Positions 35,978-44,207 of a DNA stretch of 54,644 nucleotides are shown here, piece by piece. The first letter of the stretch is position 1, and the number at the start of each line of letters is the position of its first letter. The translations under genes were made by a program, and so were the position numbers. The DNA comes from Pelagibacteraceae bacterium AG-349-L23 (lineage in GTDB: Bacteria > Pseudomonadota > Alphaproteobacteria > Pelagibacterales > Pelagibacteraceae), in assembly GCA_003281045.1 (NCBI GenBank), contig QCDD01000005.1, positions 1-54,644 on the forward strand. The letters run 5' to 3'. Under the pieces are notes generated by a model, which was given only the letters and a program-made list of their open reading frames with translations, had not been told where the DNA came from and made no database searches.

Positions 35978-37101
35978 TGAGTGATGATATTAAAAAAGGT
36001 TTATTAGGAATAGTTGTTGATGAAACAGAAGTTTCTAAAGTTATGCCTGAAATCAACTCTCTTACATATAGAGGTTATGCAGCCCAAGATTTATGCGAAT
36101 ATTGTAGATTTGAGGAGGTGGCTTATCTAATTTTAAATAAAGATTTACCGAATACAATACAACTTAGAAAATTTGAAAAAGAAGAAAAAAATAACCGAGA
36201 TTTGTCCAAAGATCTTTATTCAATCATTAAAAAAATGCCAAAAAAATCTCATCCAATGGATGTTGCAAGAACGGCAGTAAGCATTATGGGTCTTGAGGAT
36301 AAAGAGACTACTGACTCCTCAGAGGAAGCAAATATGAGAAAGGCTATAAGAATTTTGGCAAAAACACCTACCGCATTAGCTGCTTTTTATAGATTAAGAA
36401 AAGGGAAAAATATTATTAAACCTAAGAAAAATCTTAATATAGCTGAGAATTTTTTCTATATGTGTTTTGGAAAAGTTCCACAAAAAGAAATTGTAAAAGC
36501 ATTTGATGTATCGTTAATTTTATATGCTGAACATAGCTTTAATGTTTCAACATTCACAGCAAGGACCATTACTAGTAGCTTATCGGATATTCACGGAGCA
36601 ATAACTGGAGCAATAGCTAGTTTAAAGGGCCCTCTCCATGGTGGTGCTAATGAAGAAGTAATGCATATGATGAATAAAATTAAATCTCCAAATAACGCTC
36701 TTAAATGGATAAATAATGCATTAGATAAAAAAGAGGTAGTGATGGGTTTTGGGCATAGAGTTTATAAATCAGGAGACTCTAGGGTCCCAACCATGAGAAA
36801 ATACTTTGCTAAAGTTGCCAAAATTAAAAAGGATAAAAAATTTGAAAAAATTTACGATATTGTTGAAAAAGTAATGATTGAAAGAAAAAATATTCATCCA
36901 AATGTCGATTATCCAACTGGTCCTACTTACCATTTGATGGGTTTCGATACTGATTTTTTTACACCAATATTTGTGATTTCAAGAATTACAGGTTGGTCAG
37001 CACACATAATGGAGCAACATGCTGCCAATAAACTTATTAGACCATTAGCGAGCTATAAAGGTAATAAACACAGAAAAGTATTACAATTAAATCAAAGATA
37101 A
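35977..37101 (+). CDS. prpC: 2-methylcitrate synthase
   Basis: A 374-residue citrate-synthase-family protein that condenses propionyl-CoA with oxaloacetate. The catalytic residues lie in LYAEHSFNVSTFTAR (His), GPLHGGANEEVM (His) and MGFGHRVYKSGDSR (His), with the Asp in YPTGPTYHLMGFDTDFF-type context near the C-terminus. The length and start SDDIKKGLLGIVVDETEVS fit PrpC rather than the ~430-residue citrate synthase. Last gene of prpDBC; its stop converges on the FkbM-like gene. Confidence 0.92.
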   Translation: MSDDIKKGLLGIVVDETEVSKVMPEINSLTYRGYAAQDLCEYCRFEEVAYLILNKDLPNTIQLRKFEKEEKNNRDLSKDLYSIIKKMPKKSHPMDVARTAVSIMGLEDKETTDSSEEANMRKAIRILAKTPTALAAFYRLRKGKNIIKPKKNLNIAENFFYMCFGKVPQKEIVKAFDVSLILYAEHSFNVSTFTARTITSSLSDIHGAITGAIASLKGPLHGGANEEVMHMMNKIKSPNNALKWINNALDKKEVVMGFGHRVYKSGDSRVPTMRKYFAKVAKIKKDKKFEKIYDIVEKVMIERKNIHPNVDYPTGPTYHLMGFDTDFFTPIFVISRITGWSAHIMEQHAANKLIRPLASYKGNKHRKVLQLNQR

Positions 37102-37105
37102 ACAC

Positions 37106-37717
37106 TTATTTGCTTGCCAAAATATTCTCCTTATCTATTTTCTGAATTTTGTAGCCGTTTGACTTAAGTTTTTCTTCAATCTCTTGCAATTTTTTTCCCT
37201 CAACAAAAGTACCATCAAAATGTTTTGACTCAAAAAATATTTTATTTATCTCTATTTTCTGAAAATTTATTGAATTCATAATTTTATATTCTGCACCTTC
37301 AACATCTATTTGAAGTTTATCAATTGATTTGATTGAATATTTTTGAATTAAATCATCAAAAGTAATAAATTCAATTTCAATAGTTTCTATATCATCTTCT
37401 TTTACGTCAAATCTTTTATTTCTATGATTTAGAATATGATTTTTATCAAAAGATCCTATTTGACTCGCCCAATGCTTTCCAAGTTTGGCTATCGACTCTT
37501 TTTTCACATAATAAAAAAAATCTTTTTTAGATTTGTCTATTATTGCATTTTTACAAATTGTAATTTTTCGATTATCCTTGTATTCAGAATTAAGTATTTC
37601 ATAATTATAAGGAACAGGCTCAACTAAAAGTACGTTTCTATCTTGATATTCGTTTACTAGATCTTTTAAATAAAGTCCTGAATGTGCTCCAATAACTACT
37701 AAACCAAAGTCTTGCAC
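37106..37717 (-). CDS. FkbM-family methyltransferase
   Basis: A 203-residue SAM-dependent methyltransferase of the FkbM group. The first strand and SAM site are in LVVIGAHSGLYLKDLV, followed by the acidic NVLLVEPVPYNYEIL and the hallmark IDKLQIDVEGAEYKIMNSINF (near 140-160). FkbM enzymes O-methylate sugars or lipid-linked saccharides; the target here is unknown. The gene lies 6 bases after nrdB on the same strand and could be read through from it, although a functional link is not obvious. Confidence 0.8.
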   Translation of the reverse strand: MQDFGLVVIGAHSGLYLKDLVNEYQDRNVLLVEPVPYNYEILNSEYKDNRKITICKNAIIDKSKKDFFYYVKKESIAKLGKHWASQIGSFDKNHILNHRNKRFDVKEDDIETIEIEFITFDDLIQKYSIKSIDKLQIDVEGAEYKIMNSINFQKIEINKIFFESKHFDGTFVEGKKLQEIEEKLKSNGYKIQKIDKENILASK

Positions 37718-37723
37718 TTGATA

Positions 37724-38740
37724 TTAACTAAATGCTTCTACCCAAGTCCCTTGAGTTGATGCTTTAGAATACTCTGTTGCACGACCTTCAAAAAAGTTCA
37801 TGTGCTCAACAGCATTTAACATTGTATCAAGCCATCCTAGAGGATTTTTTTCTACATCGTAAATTGGTTCAAGACCTAGTTGGACTAATCTTCTATTTCC
37901 AATAAATCTAATGTAATCTTTAACCTCTTGTGCTGTTAAGCCTTCCATTGGACCCATCTCAAAAGCTAAATCAATAAAAGAATCCTCATGCTCTACTATT
38001 GTTCTGCATGCTTCATAAAGTTCTTTCTTTAGTTTTGGTGTCCAAATTTCTGGATTTTCTTTTATAAACTCTTTAAAAATTCTTATCATAGAATTACAAT
38101 GGAGAGTTTCGTCTCTAACCGACCAAGTTACTATTTGACCCATACCTTTCATTTTATTGTGTCTTGGAAAATTTAAAAGAATTGCAAAACTTGCAAATAA
38201 CTGAAGTCCTTCTGTGAAAGCACTAAATACAGCAACAGTTTTGGCAATATCTTCTTTTGAGTTAACATTAAATCCTTGCATGTAGTCATATTTATCTTTC
38301 ATCTCTTTGTATTTCATGAAAGCTGAATATTCAGATTCAGGCATACCGATTGTATCTAATAAATGAGAGTAAGCAGCTACGTGGACTGTTTCCATAGATG
38401 CAAAAGCAGTCATCATCATTAAAACTTCTGTTGGTTTAAATACTGTTGTGTAATGTCTTAAGTAACAGTTATTTACTTCAACATCTGCTTGAGTAAAAAA
38501 TCTAAAAATTTGAGTTAAGAGATTTTTTTCTGGTTGAGACAAGTTTTTTTGCCAATCTCTTACGTCGTCTCCAAGTGGAACCTCTTCTGGTAACCAGTGT
38601 ATTCTTTGTTGAGTTAACCATGCATCATAACACCAAGGATATCTAAATGGTTTGTATACAGGGTTCTCAACTAATAGACCCATCTTTTTAGGTTGAATTA
38701 TTTCTTTATTTTCTGTCTTAATTTTATCTGCTACTGACAT
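37724..38740 (-). CDS. nrdB: ribonucleotide reductase class I beta subunit
   Basis: A 338-residue beta subunit (R2) that generates the radical for deoxynucleotide synthesis. Numbering from the ATG at 38740, likely diiron ligands are Asp86 (FTQADVEV), Glu117 and His120, with the radical-site Tyr124 in METVHVAAYSHL; the second set is in TEGLQLFASFA and WSVRDETLHCNSM. The ATG at 38740 is preferred to the GTG at 38749 because AGGAG lies 8 bases before it. That site and the first 10 bases of nrdB lie inside the end of nrdA. The protein is only distantly like E. coli NrdB. Confidence 0.93.
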   Translation of the reverse strand: MSVADKIKTENKEIIQPKKMGLLVENPVYKPFRYPWCYDAWLTQQRIHWLPEEVPLGDDVRDWQKNLSQPEKNLLTQIFRFFTQADVEVNNCYLRHYTTVFKPTEVLMMMTAFASMETVHVAAYSHLLDTIGMPESEYSAFMKYKEMKDKYDYMQGFNVNSKEDIAKTVAVFSAFTEGLQLFASFAILLNFPRHNKMKGMGQIVTWSVRDETLHCNSMIRIFKEFIKENPEIWTPKLKKELYEACRTIVEHEDSFIDLAFEMGPMEGLTAQEVKDYIRFIGNRRLVQLGLEPIYDVEKNPLGWLDTMLNAVEHMNFFEGRATEYSKASTQGTWVEAFS

Positions 38741-40671
38741 GATAAACACTCCTCATATTCTGGTTGATCGTTAGTTTGTTGATTTTTTGATTTATATACA
38801 TTGGCTGTAACATCAATCGATTTTGTGTTGTTGATATTTTCAGCTCTTTGAATTGATTTTGATCTACAATAGTAAAGGCTTTTAAGACCTTTTTTCCATG
38901 CATCAAAATGAATTCTATGTAATTCTTTTTTATGAACATCAGCAGGTAGAAATAAATTTACCGATTGTGCTTGGGAGATATATTGAGTTCTATCTCCACT
39001 CAGTTCAACAATCCACTTTTGATTTAACTCAAAAGCAGTTTTAAAAACATCTTTTTCTAAATCAGTTAAAAAATCTAAGTGAGATACTGATCCTTGATTA
39101 GTTGTTATTGTTGACCAAGTTTCGTCATCGTTTTTACCATGACTTTCTAAGATCTCTTCTAAATATCTATTTCTAACATTAAAGGATCCAGATAAAGTTT
39201 TATGCGTATAACTATTGGCTGCAATTGGTTCAACACCAGGAGAAGCTCCTCCACAAATAATGGAAATAGAAGCTGTTGGTGCGATTGCTGTTTTGTTAGA
39301 AAATCTCTCATTAAATCCATATTCAGCTGCATCTGGACACGCACCTCGCTCTTCAGCTAATTCTTTTGATGCTTTATTTACTTGCTCATCAATTTGTTTG
39401 AATATTTTTTTATTCCAAGATTTAGCCATTACAGACTCAAGTGGAATTCTATGTTTTTGTAAAAAGGAATGAAAACCCATTACTCCAAGACCAACACTTC
39501 TTTCTCTCTCTGCAGAATATTTTGCATCCTTGAATTGGTCTGGGGCCTTATTAATAAAGTCTGACAAGACATTATCTAAAAATCTCATTACATCACTAAT
39601 CATGTTTGGATCGTCTTTCCATTCATCGTATTTTTCTAAATTTAAAGATGATAAACAACAAACAGCAGTTCTGTCTCTTCCATCTTTATCAATGCCCGTA
39701 GGGAGAGTTATTTCACTACACAAATTAGAAGTTTTAACAGTTAGGTTTGCAAGTTTGTGGTGTTGTGGAATTTGTCTATTAACTGTATCAATATAAATAA
39801 TGTATGGCTCACCAGTTTCAATTCTAGCTGTTAATAATCTAATCCATAAATTTCTTGCAGATATAGTTTGTTGAATGGATCCATCAGCTGGACTTTTAAG
39901 TGCCCACTGATCATCAGTTTCAACAGCACGCATAAATGCATCAGAAACTAAAACTCCGTGATGTAAATTTAAAGCTTTTCTGTTTGGATCACCACCAGTT
40001 GGTCTTCGCATTTCAATAAACTCTTCTATTTCAGGATGATCAATAGGAAGATAACAAGCAGCTGAACCTCTTCTTAAAGATCCTTGACTTATTGCCATAG
40101 TTAAAGAATCCATAACTTTAATAAATGGAATTATCCCAGATGTTTTTCCGACTTTACCGATCTTTTCTCCAATTGATCTTAGATTACCCCAATAACTTCC
40201 TATACCTCCACCCTTGGCAGCTAGCCAAACATTTTCACTCCAAAGATCTAAAATACCACCTAGACTATCTGATGCTTCGTTTAAAAAACAAGAAATGGGC
40301 AATCCTCTTTTGGTACCACCATTCGACAAAACTGGAGTTGCTGGCATGAACCAAAGATTACTAATGTAATTGTAAATTCTTTGAGCGTGTAAATTATCAT
40401 CAGCATATGTGCTTGCTACTCTCGCAAACAAGTCTTGATAAGACTCATTATGACCAAGATATCTATCTTTCAATGTTGCCTTACCAAAATCAGTTAAGTT
40501 TGCATCTCGAGAACGATCTATTTTGATTATGATACCTTTGTCATTCTGAAAAAGTTCAGTTTCGTTGTTTAGTGAAAAAAGGTCTGGTCTATTATTTTTT
40601 TCTACTTCTTTAACTTGTGGGCTATATTCAGAGACAGCTTTCTTTAGGGCCTGCGATAGAATTTTATTCAT
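38731..40671 (-). CDS. nrdA: ribonucleotide reductase class I alpha subunit lacking the ATP-cone
   Basis: A 646-residue alpha subunit (R1). Catalytic residues are visible: Cys128 (LPISCF), Asn316-x-Cys318-x-Glu320 (SNLCSEI) and the partner Cys at 338/339 (AVCCLSSLNL); the C-terminal swinging-arm cysteines are ECLSCQ at the very end. E. coli NrdA has 761 residues with a ~90-residue N-terminal ATP-cone that senses dATP. Here the first ~90 residues lead straight into the YQDLFARVAS region with no cone motif, and NrdB carries none either. Promoter, NrdR-like boxes and coding end are described separately. A start at 40671 is fixed by the promoter just upstream. Confidence 0.94.
   Translation of the reverse strand: MNKILSQALKKAVSEYSPQVKEVEKNNRPDLFSLNNETELFQNDKGIIIKIDRSRDANLTDFGKATLKDRYLGHNESYQDLFARVASTYADDNLHAQRIYNYISNLWFMPATPVLSNGGTKRGLPISCFLNEASDSLGGILDLWSENVWLAAKGGGIGSYWGNLRSIGEKIGKVGKTSGIIPFIKVMDSLTMAISQGSLRRGSAACYLPIDHPEIEEFIEMRRPTGGDPNRKALNLHHGVLVSDAFMRAVETDDQWALKSPADGSIQQTISARNLWIRLLTARIETGEPYIIYIDTVNRQIPQHHKLANLTVKTSNLCSEITLPTGIDKDGRDRTAVCCLSSLNLEKYDEWKDDPNMISDVMRFLDNVLSDFINKAPDQFKDAKYSAERERSVGLGVMGFHSFLQKHRIPLESVMAKSWNKKIFKQIDEQVNKASKELAEERGACPDAAEYGFNERFSNKTAIAPTASISIICGGASPGVEPIAANSYTHKTLSGSFNVRNRYLEEILESHGKNDDETWSTITTNQGSVSHLDFLTDLEKDVFKTAFELNQKWIVELSGDRTQYISQAQSVNLFLPADVHKKELHRIHFDAWKKGLKSLYYCRSKSIQRAENINNTKSIDVTANVYKSKNQQTNDQPEYEECLSCQ
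38748..38752 (-). promoter_or_regulatory. nrdB ribosome binding site inside the end of nrdA
   Basis: The minus-strand AGGAG eight bases before the nrdB ATG (38740) is made of the nrdA codons for Glu-Glu that precede the C-terminal Cys-Leu-Ser-Cys. Translation of nrdB is thus tied to the end of nrdA, and the overlap fixes the nrdB start. Confidence 0.65.
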
Positions 40672-40679
40672 ATTTTTGT

Positions 40680-40708
40680 ATTATATTTTGTTATTAGTAC
40701 GAAAACAA
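40680..40708 (-). promoter_or_regulatory. nrdA promoter
   Basis: On the minus strand TTGTTT (40703-40708) and a perfect TATAAT (40680-40685) are spaced exactly 17 bases apart. Transcription would begin about 40673, only a couple of bases before the nrdA ATG at 40671, which implies a leaderless mRNA. There is no Shine-Dalgarno sequence upstream of the ATG. The -35 box overlaps the first NrdR-like box. Confidence 0.65.
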
Positions 40709-40721
40709 CTATATGTTGTGT
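40705..40721 (-). promoter_or_regulatory. NrdR-like box 1 over the nrdA -35 region
   Basis: Read on the minus strand, the 17-mer beginning ACACAACATATAG matches the NrdR consensus ACACWATATNTNGNNNT at all but one fixed position. It overlaps the nrdA -35 box, where NrdR binding would block transcription. NrdR is the dATP/ATP-sensing repressor of nrd genes; its gene is not in this window. Confidence 0.65.
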
Positions 40722-40736
40722 GCGTTTAGCGTTAAT

Positions 40737-40753
40737 ACACTATATAAACAACA
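40737..40753 (+). promoter_or_regulatory. NrdR-like box 2
   Basis: The plus-strand run ACACTATAT matches the first nine positions of the NrdR consensus, with a poorer second half. It begins 32 bases from box 1, the three-turn spacing (about 31-32 bp) that paired NrdR boxes usually show. The partial match makes this box weaker than box 1. Confidence 0.5.
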
Positions 40754-40830
40754 AATCAATAGAACATTTATAGAACACAAGGAAAAAAAATCAATAAAAA
40801 AATTAAAAAAAATGTAAGTAATTAACAATA

Positions 40831-42285
40831 ATGTCAGTAAATTTAAAAATCGACCCCTATGGTTTTAGAGAGTATGACGCTCGATGGTTGTATGAAAAAG
40901 ACATAAATCTCCTAGGCATAACGAATCTTGGCAAAGGACTAGGTACACAAATTATAAAACAAACAAATAAAACTAATCCAAAAGTAATTGTTGGTCATGA
41001 TTATCGATCATATAGCGAAGATATAAAAGCAGCGCTTAAAAAAGGTTTAGTTTCAACAGGTTGCTATGTTGAAGATGTAGGTTTGTCTTTGTCTCCGATG
41101 GTTTATTTTGCACAATTCCATTTTAATTCTGATGCTGTTGCAATGGTAACTGCAAGTCATAACGATAATGGTTGGACAGGTGTTAAAATGGGTATTAGGA
41201 AAGGATTAACACATGCACCTGAAGAAATGAAAGAATTAAAAGAAATAACATTAAGTGAAAACTTTGTAAACGGACAAGGTCAGGAAAAAAAAATAGAAGA
41301 TTTTCAAGATATATATAAAAAAAACTTAATAGATAACAATAAAATTAAAAAAAAAATTAAAGCAGTAGTAGCTTGTGGTAATGGAACTGCAGGAATTTTT
41401 GCTCCCGATATTTTGCGTGGAATTGGTTGTGATGTAATAGAACTTGATTGTAATTTAGACTGGACCTTCCCCAAATATAATCCTAATCCAGAAGATTTAA
41501 AAATGTTACATGCAATTTCAGATGCTGTTAAAAAAAATAATGCTGATATTGGGTTTGGATTTGATGGTGATGGTGACAGAGTAGGAGTAATTGATAATGA
41601 AGGAAATGAAATATTTTCAGATAAAATAGGATTATTAATTGCAAGAAGTTTATCAAATAAATATAAAAATTCAGTTTTTGTAGTGGATGTAAAGTCAACA
41701 GGGTTGTATGCAAATGATAAATTATTAAATACTAATAAATGTAAAACAATTTATTGGAAAACTGGCCATTCACATATCAAGAGAAAAGTTAACAATGAAA
41801 ACGCCTTGGCAGGATTTGAAAAGAGTGGACACTTTTTTTTCAATGAACCTTTGGGTTATGGGTATGACGATGGTATCAATTCAGCGATCCAAGTTTGTCA
41901 TTTATTGGATAAACAGAACAAAAAAATGAATGAAATCATTAAAGAAATTCCAAAAACATTTCAAACACCTACTATGGCTCCTTATTGTAAGGATGAGGAT
42001 AAATACGTGTTGGTAGATAAAATTGTTAAAGATATTGAAAAACTGAAAAATGAAAAAGTTAAAATAGATGACCAGGAAATTGAGGAAATCTTGACAATAA
42101 ATGGAGTTAGATTTTCGTTTAAAGACGGCTCATGGGGTTTGATAAGAGCTTCCTCTAATAAACCTTCGTTAGTAATTGTAACAGAAAGTCCTACATCTGA
42201 TGATAGAAAGTTAAAAATATTTAGATTTATAGACACTTTACTTCAAAAAACAGGTAAGATTGGTGAATACGACCAAAAAATTTAA
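40831..42285 (+). CDS. phosphomannomutase/phosphoglucomutase
   Basis: A 484-residue alpha-D-phosphohexomutase. Phosphoserine loop VTASHNDNGWTGVK (Ser109), metal loop DGDGDR (245-250), sugar-specificity loop GFEKSGHFFFNEPLGYG (near 329-345) and the C-terminal phosphate-binding RASSNKPSLVIVTES are all present. ManB/AlgC-type enzymes of this length interconvert mannose or glucose 1- and 6-phosphates. In this genome glucose 1-phosphate would also come from the GH13_18 phosphorylase, so a bifunctional role is attractive, though inferred. It is divergent from nrdA; both share the 159-base gap. Confidence 0.9.
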   Translation: MSVNLKIDPYGFREYDARWLYEKDINLLGITNLGKGLGTQIIKQTNKTNPKVIVGHDYRSYSEDIKAALKKGLVSTGCYVEDVGLSLSPMVYFAQFHFNSDAVAMVTASHNDNGWTGVKMGIRKGLTHAPEEMKELKEITLSENFVNGQGQEKKIEDFQDIYKKNLIDNNKIKKKIKAVVACGNGTAGIFAPDILRGIGCDVIELDCNLDWTFPKYNPNPEDLKMLHAISDAVKKNNADIGFGFDGDGDRVGVIDNEGNEIFSDKIGLLIARSLSNKYKNSVFVVDVKSTGLYANDKLLNTNKCKTIYWKTGHSHIKRKVNNENALAGFEKSGHFFFNEPLGYGYDDGINSAIQVCHLLDKQNKKMNEIIKEIPKTFQTPTMAPYCKDEDKYVLVDKIVKDIEKLKNEKVKIDDQEIEEILTINGVRFSFKDGSWGLIRASSNKPSLVIVTESPTSDDRKLKIFRFIDTLLQKTGKIGEYDQKI

Positions 42286-42289
42286 TTAA

Positions 42290-43357
42290 TCATTCTTTAT
42301 CTTCAGACTCGTTTTTATTTGATGAGTTGTCACTATAAAATTTTTTAATTAATTCTTCTTCCTTCTTTTTTTGCTCTAAATCAAATTTTTCCTCCCACTC
42401 TTTCAACCTTTTCTCTTCCTCTTGAATTCTTTGTTCTTCCTCTAATTTCTGTTTAATTTCTCTATCTTTTTCCTCCTCAATTCTTTTTTGTTCTTCCTCT
42501 TCTTTTCTTAATTCTTCTGTTCTTTCATGCTCTTCTTTTTGACGTAGAAATCTCTCCTCTTCTTCAGCTTTAATTTTTTCCTCTTTAAGTCTTAATTCTT
42601 CTTCTTTAACTCTTTGTTCTGCTTGCTCCTTTAAAATTTGTCTCTCTATCTCTTTTTGTCTCTCATTTTCGATCTCTTTTAGTCTAATTTCTGACTCTTT
42701 AAGTTTTTCCTCCTCATATTTTAATCTTTTAGCTGCTTCTCGATTTTTTTGTTCCTCATCTAATCTTTTTTGTCTTTCTATTTCACTAAGTCTAATTTGT
42801 TCTTGTCTTTCTCTCTCTTTTTCTTCTCTTAATTGTTGTGCTTTGATTTCTTTTTCTTTTAAAGCTTGTTCTTTTGCTTTTATTTTTTCTTCCCTCTCCC
42901 TTTGTCTCTCTAACATTCTTAATCTAAGTTCTTCCTCTTTAATCTTTCTGGCATCCTCTCTAATTTTTCTAGCTTCCTCGTCTTTAATTTTTTGTTGTTC
43001 AATTAATATTCTTTTAGCTTCAATTTTTTTTCTTCTTTCCTCATTTTTTTTAATTTGCTTTTCGTTTTCAATAATCAGTCTTCTTTGTTCAAGAATTTGT
43101 TTTTTTTCTTCTTTTATTCTTTCTTCTTTTTCTCTTTGAGCTTGTTTTTTTTGTAATTCTAATTCTCTTTTTTCATTGATAATTCTTTGCTTTTCAGACC
43201 TTTTTTTACTTATTGCTCTGTCTTTTTGTAACTTTTTATAGAAATTCTCTAATTTATTTTTACCTTGTTCAATGAAATTAAATGGGTTCATATCAAATTT
43301 ACCCTTTTTACTAGCTCGACTATCAGATTTATTGTTATCTCTTTTTTTTTGAGCCAT
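42290..43357 (-). CDS. highly charged coiled-coil protein
   Basis: A protein of about 355 residues dominated by Lys, Glu, Arg and Gln in irregular heptads from about residue 35 to 345. It has no cysteine in the helix region, no signal peptide and no membrane segment. A short N-terminal part (MAQKKRDNNKSDSRASKKGKF) is basic, then a NPFNFIEQGKNKLENFYKKL stretch precedes the coil. It looks like a long single alpha-helix or coiled coil similar in composition to the stalk of TolA or to cytoskeletal and ruler proteins, but it has no TolA membrane anchor. I chose ATG 43357; an in-frame GTG at 43372 is possible. Function unknown. Confidence 0.75.
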   Translation of the reverse strand: MAQKKRDNNKSDSRASKKGKFDMNPFNFIEQGKNKLENFYKKLQKDRAISKKRSEKQRIINEKRELELQKKQAQREKEERIKEEKKQILEQRRLIIENEKQIKKNEERRKKIEAKRILIEQQKIKDEEARKIREDARKIKEEELRLRMLERQREREEKIKAKEQALKEKEIKAQQLREEKERERQEQIRLSEIERQKRLDEEQKNREAAKRLKYEEEKLKESEIRLKEIENERQKEIERQILKEQAEQRVKEEELRLKEEKIKAEEEERFLRQKEEHERTEELRKEEEEQKRIEEEKDREIKQKLEEEQRIQEEEKRLKEWEEKFDLEQKKKEEELIKKFYSDNSSNKNESEDKE

Positions 43358-43454
43358 ATTAAAAGTTAACACTATTTAAATTATTTTAAATATAAACCAT
43401 GTGTTTAAATTGAGGTTTTTTGATTATTTCAATTTTTACGTGCACAATGAGATA

Positions 43455-43545
43455 ATTTTTTTAAAAAAATATTTTGATTCGTAAGGAGAATCGAATAATT
43501 TTCAGATATGGGTGGTAGAGGGAGACTGAAGCCACCCTTTTTTTT
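43455..43545 (+). ncRNA. candidate small RNA with an intrinsic terminator
   Basis: The 171-base gap between two minus-strand genes holds plus-strand features that need their own transcript: a weak promoter match (TTGATT 43420-43425, 17 bases, CACAAT 43443-43448), a hairpin GATTC/GAATC near 43475-43491, then two interleaved pairings, TTCAG/CTGAA (43501-43505 with 43526-43530) and GGGTGG/CCACCC (43510-43515 with 43532-43537), which together would form a pseudoknot. Eight T residues (43538-43545) follow at once. The 5' end is a guess from the promoter. No protein-coding frame explains the region. No match to a known RNA family is recognised. Confidence 0.4.
43510..43545 (+). terminator. intrinsic terminator on the plus strand
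   Basis: A 6-bp GC-rich stem GGGTGG/CCACCC (43510-43515, 43532-43537) with a 16-base loop is followed directly by TTTTTTTT. There is no plus-strand gene just upstream (the nearest ends at 42285), so it most likely ends a small RNA. The T-run overlaps the end of the minus-strand GNAT-like gene. Confidence 0.6.
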
Positions 43546-44194
43546 AGTACTTCTTATTCTTAATAACTTTATATTCAAAATTTTGAGTTGTTTCGTTTAC
43601 ACTAATTAGTTTAGCGCCATTTTTTATGTGAAATTTATAAGCCATATCTGTTAAAGGAGATAAAGTTACTAATCTGTTGAGATGATTTGATTTCTTTATT
43701 TTATTAAATACTTCTTTGACAATTAATTTTCCACCACCTTTTTTTTTTGACCATACCGTATAGGCGATTGCAATTTTACCTACATTCTGTCCTCTTAGAG
43801 TACTCTGTAAATGAGCATCTTGACTCATAATATCTAACTCTTCTACAGACTTTGGTATTTCATTTGTATAAGCAAAACACATGACAGCATGGATTTCTCT
43901 TTTATACTTAACCCCAAAAATTTTTCTTCCATAACTTCTTCTAAAAGTATTATCAAGCTCTGGTCTTACAGGATCTTCTTTAGTATTACATTCTTTCAAC
44001 TCTACTAATTCTGCGCCTTTAACCCAATCGAAAAAATTACCAATATTTTTACCTATAATTTGTTTATTTTTTCTAAATCTTGCTTTTATTCTTGGCTTAA
44101 ATTTCTTGGTTCTTTTTGAATAGTTTTTAATAGAACCATCTTTCAAATATTTAGCTACAAGTTTTTCTTTAACGACTTTAATAATTTCTCTCAT
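43544..44194 (-). CDS. GNAT-like acyltransferase, function unknown
   Basis: A 216-residue basic protein. The N-terminal ~55 residues are rich in Lys and Arg (KPRIKARFRKNKQIIGKNIG). The C-terminal half has the layout of a GNAT N-acetyltransferase: strand VGKIAIAYTVWSKKKGGGKLIVKEVFNKIKK (about 133-163, similar to the acetyl-CoA loop) and then RLVTLSPLTDMAYKFHIKNGAKLI (about 170-193), the usual strand plus FxxxxGF-type helix. The acetyl-CoA Q/RxxGxG/A motif is not clear, so activity is uncertain. It follows the two TauE/SafE genes with a short gap and may end their transcript. Confidence 0.6.
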   Translation of the reverse strand: MREIIKVVKEKLVAKYLKDGSIKNYSKRTKKFKPRIKARFRKNKQIIGKNIGNFFDWVKGAELVELKECNTKEDPVRPELDNTFRRSYGRKIFGVKYKREIHAVMCFAYTNEIPKSVEELDIMSQDAHLQSTLRGQNVGKIAIAYTVWSKKKGGGKLIVKEVFNKIKKSNHLNRLVTLSPLTDMAYKFHIKNGAKLISVNETTQNFEYKVIKNKKY

Positions 44195-44207
44195 AATTTT
44201 AAATTAG

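Noticed and set aside
42843-43139. Plus-strand frame rich in Ser, Leu, Phe and Ile opposite the coiled-coil gene
   Set aside because: The composition is just the complement of Lys/Glu codons on the other strand.
42290-43357. Possible TolA or a repeat array
   Set aside because: No membrane anchor, no TolA C-terminal domain, and no exact repeated unit, only recurrent composition.
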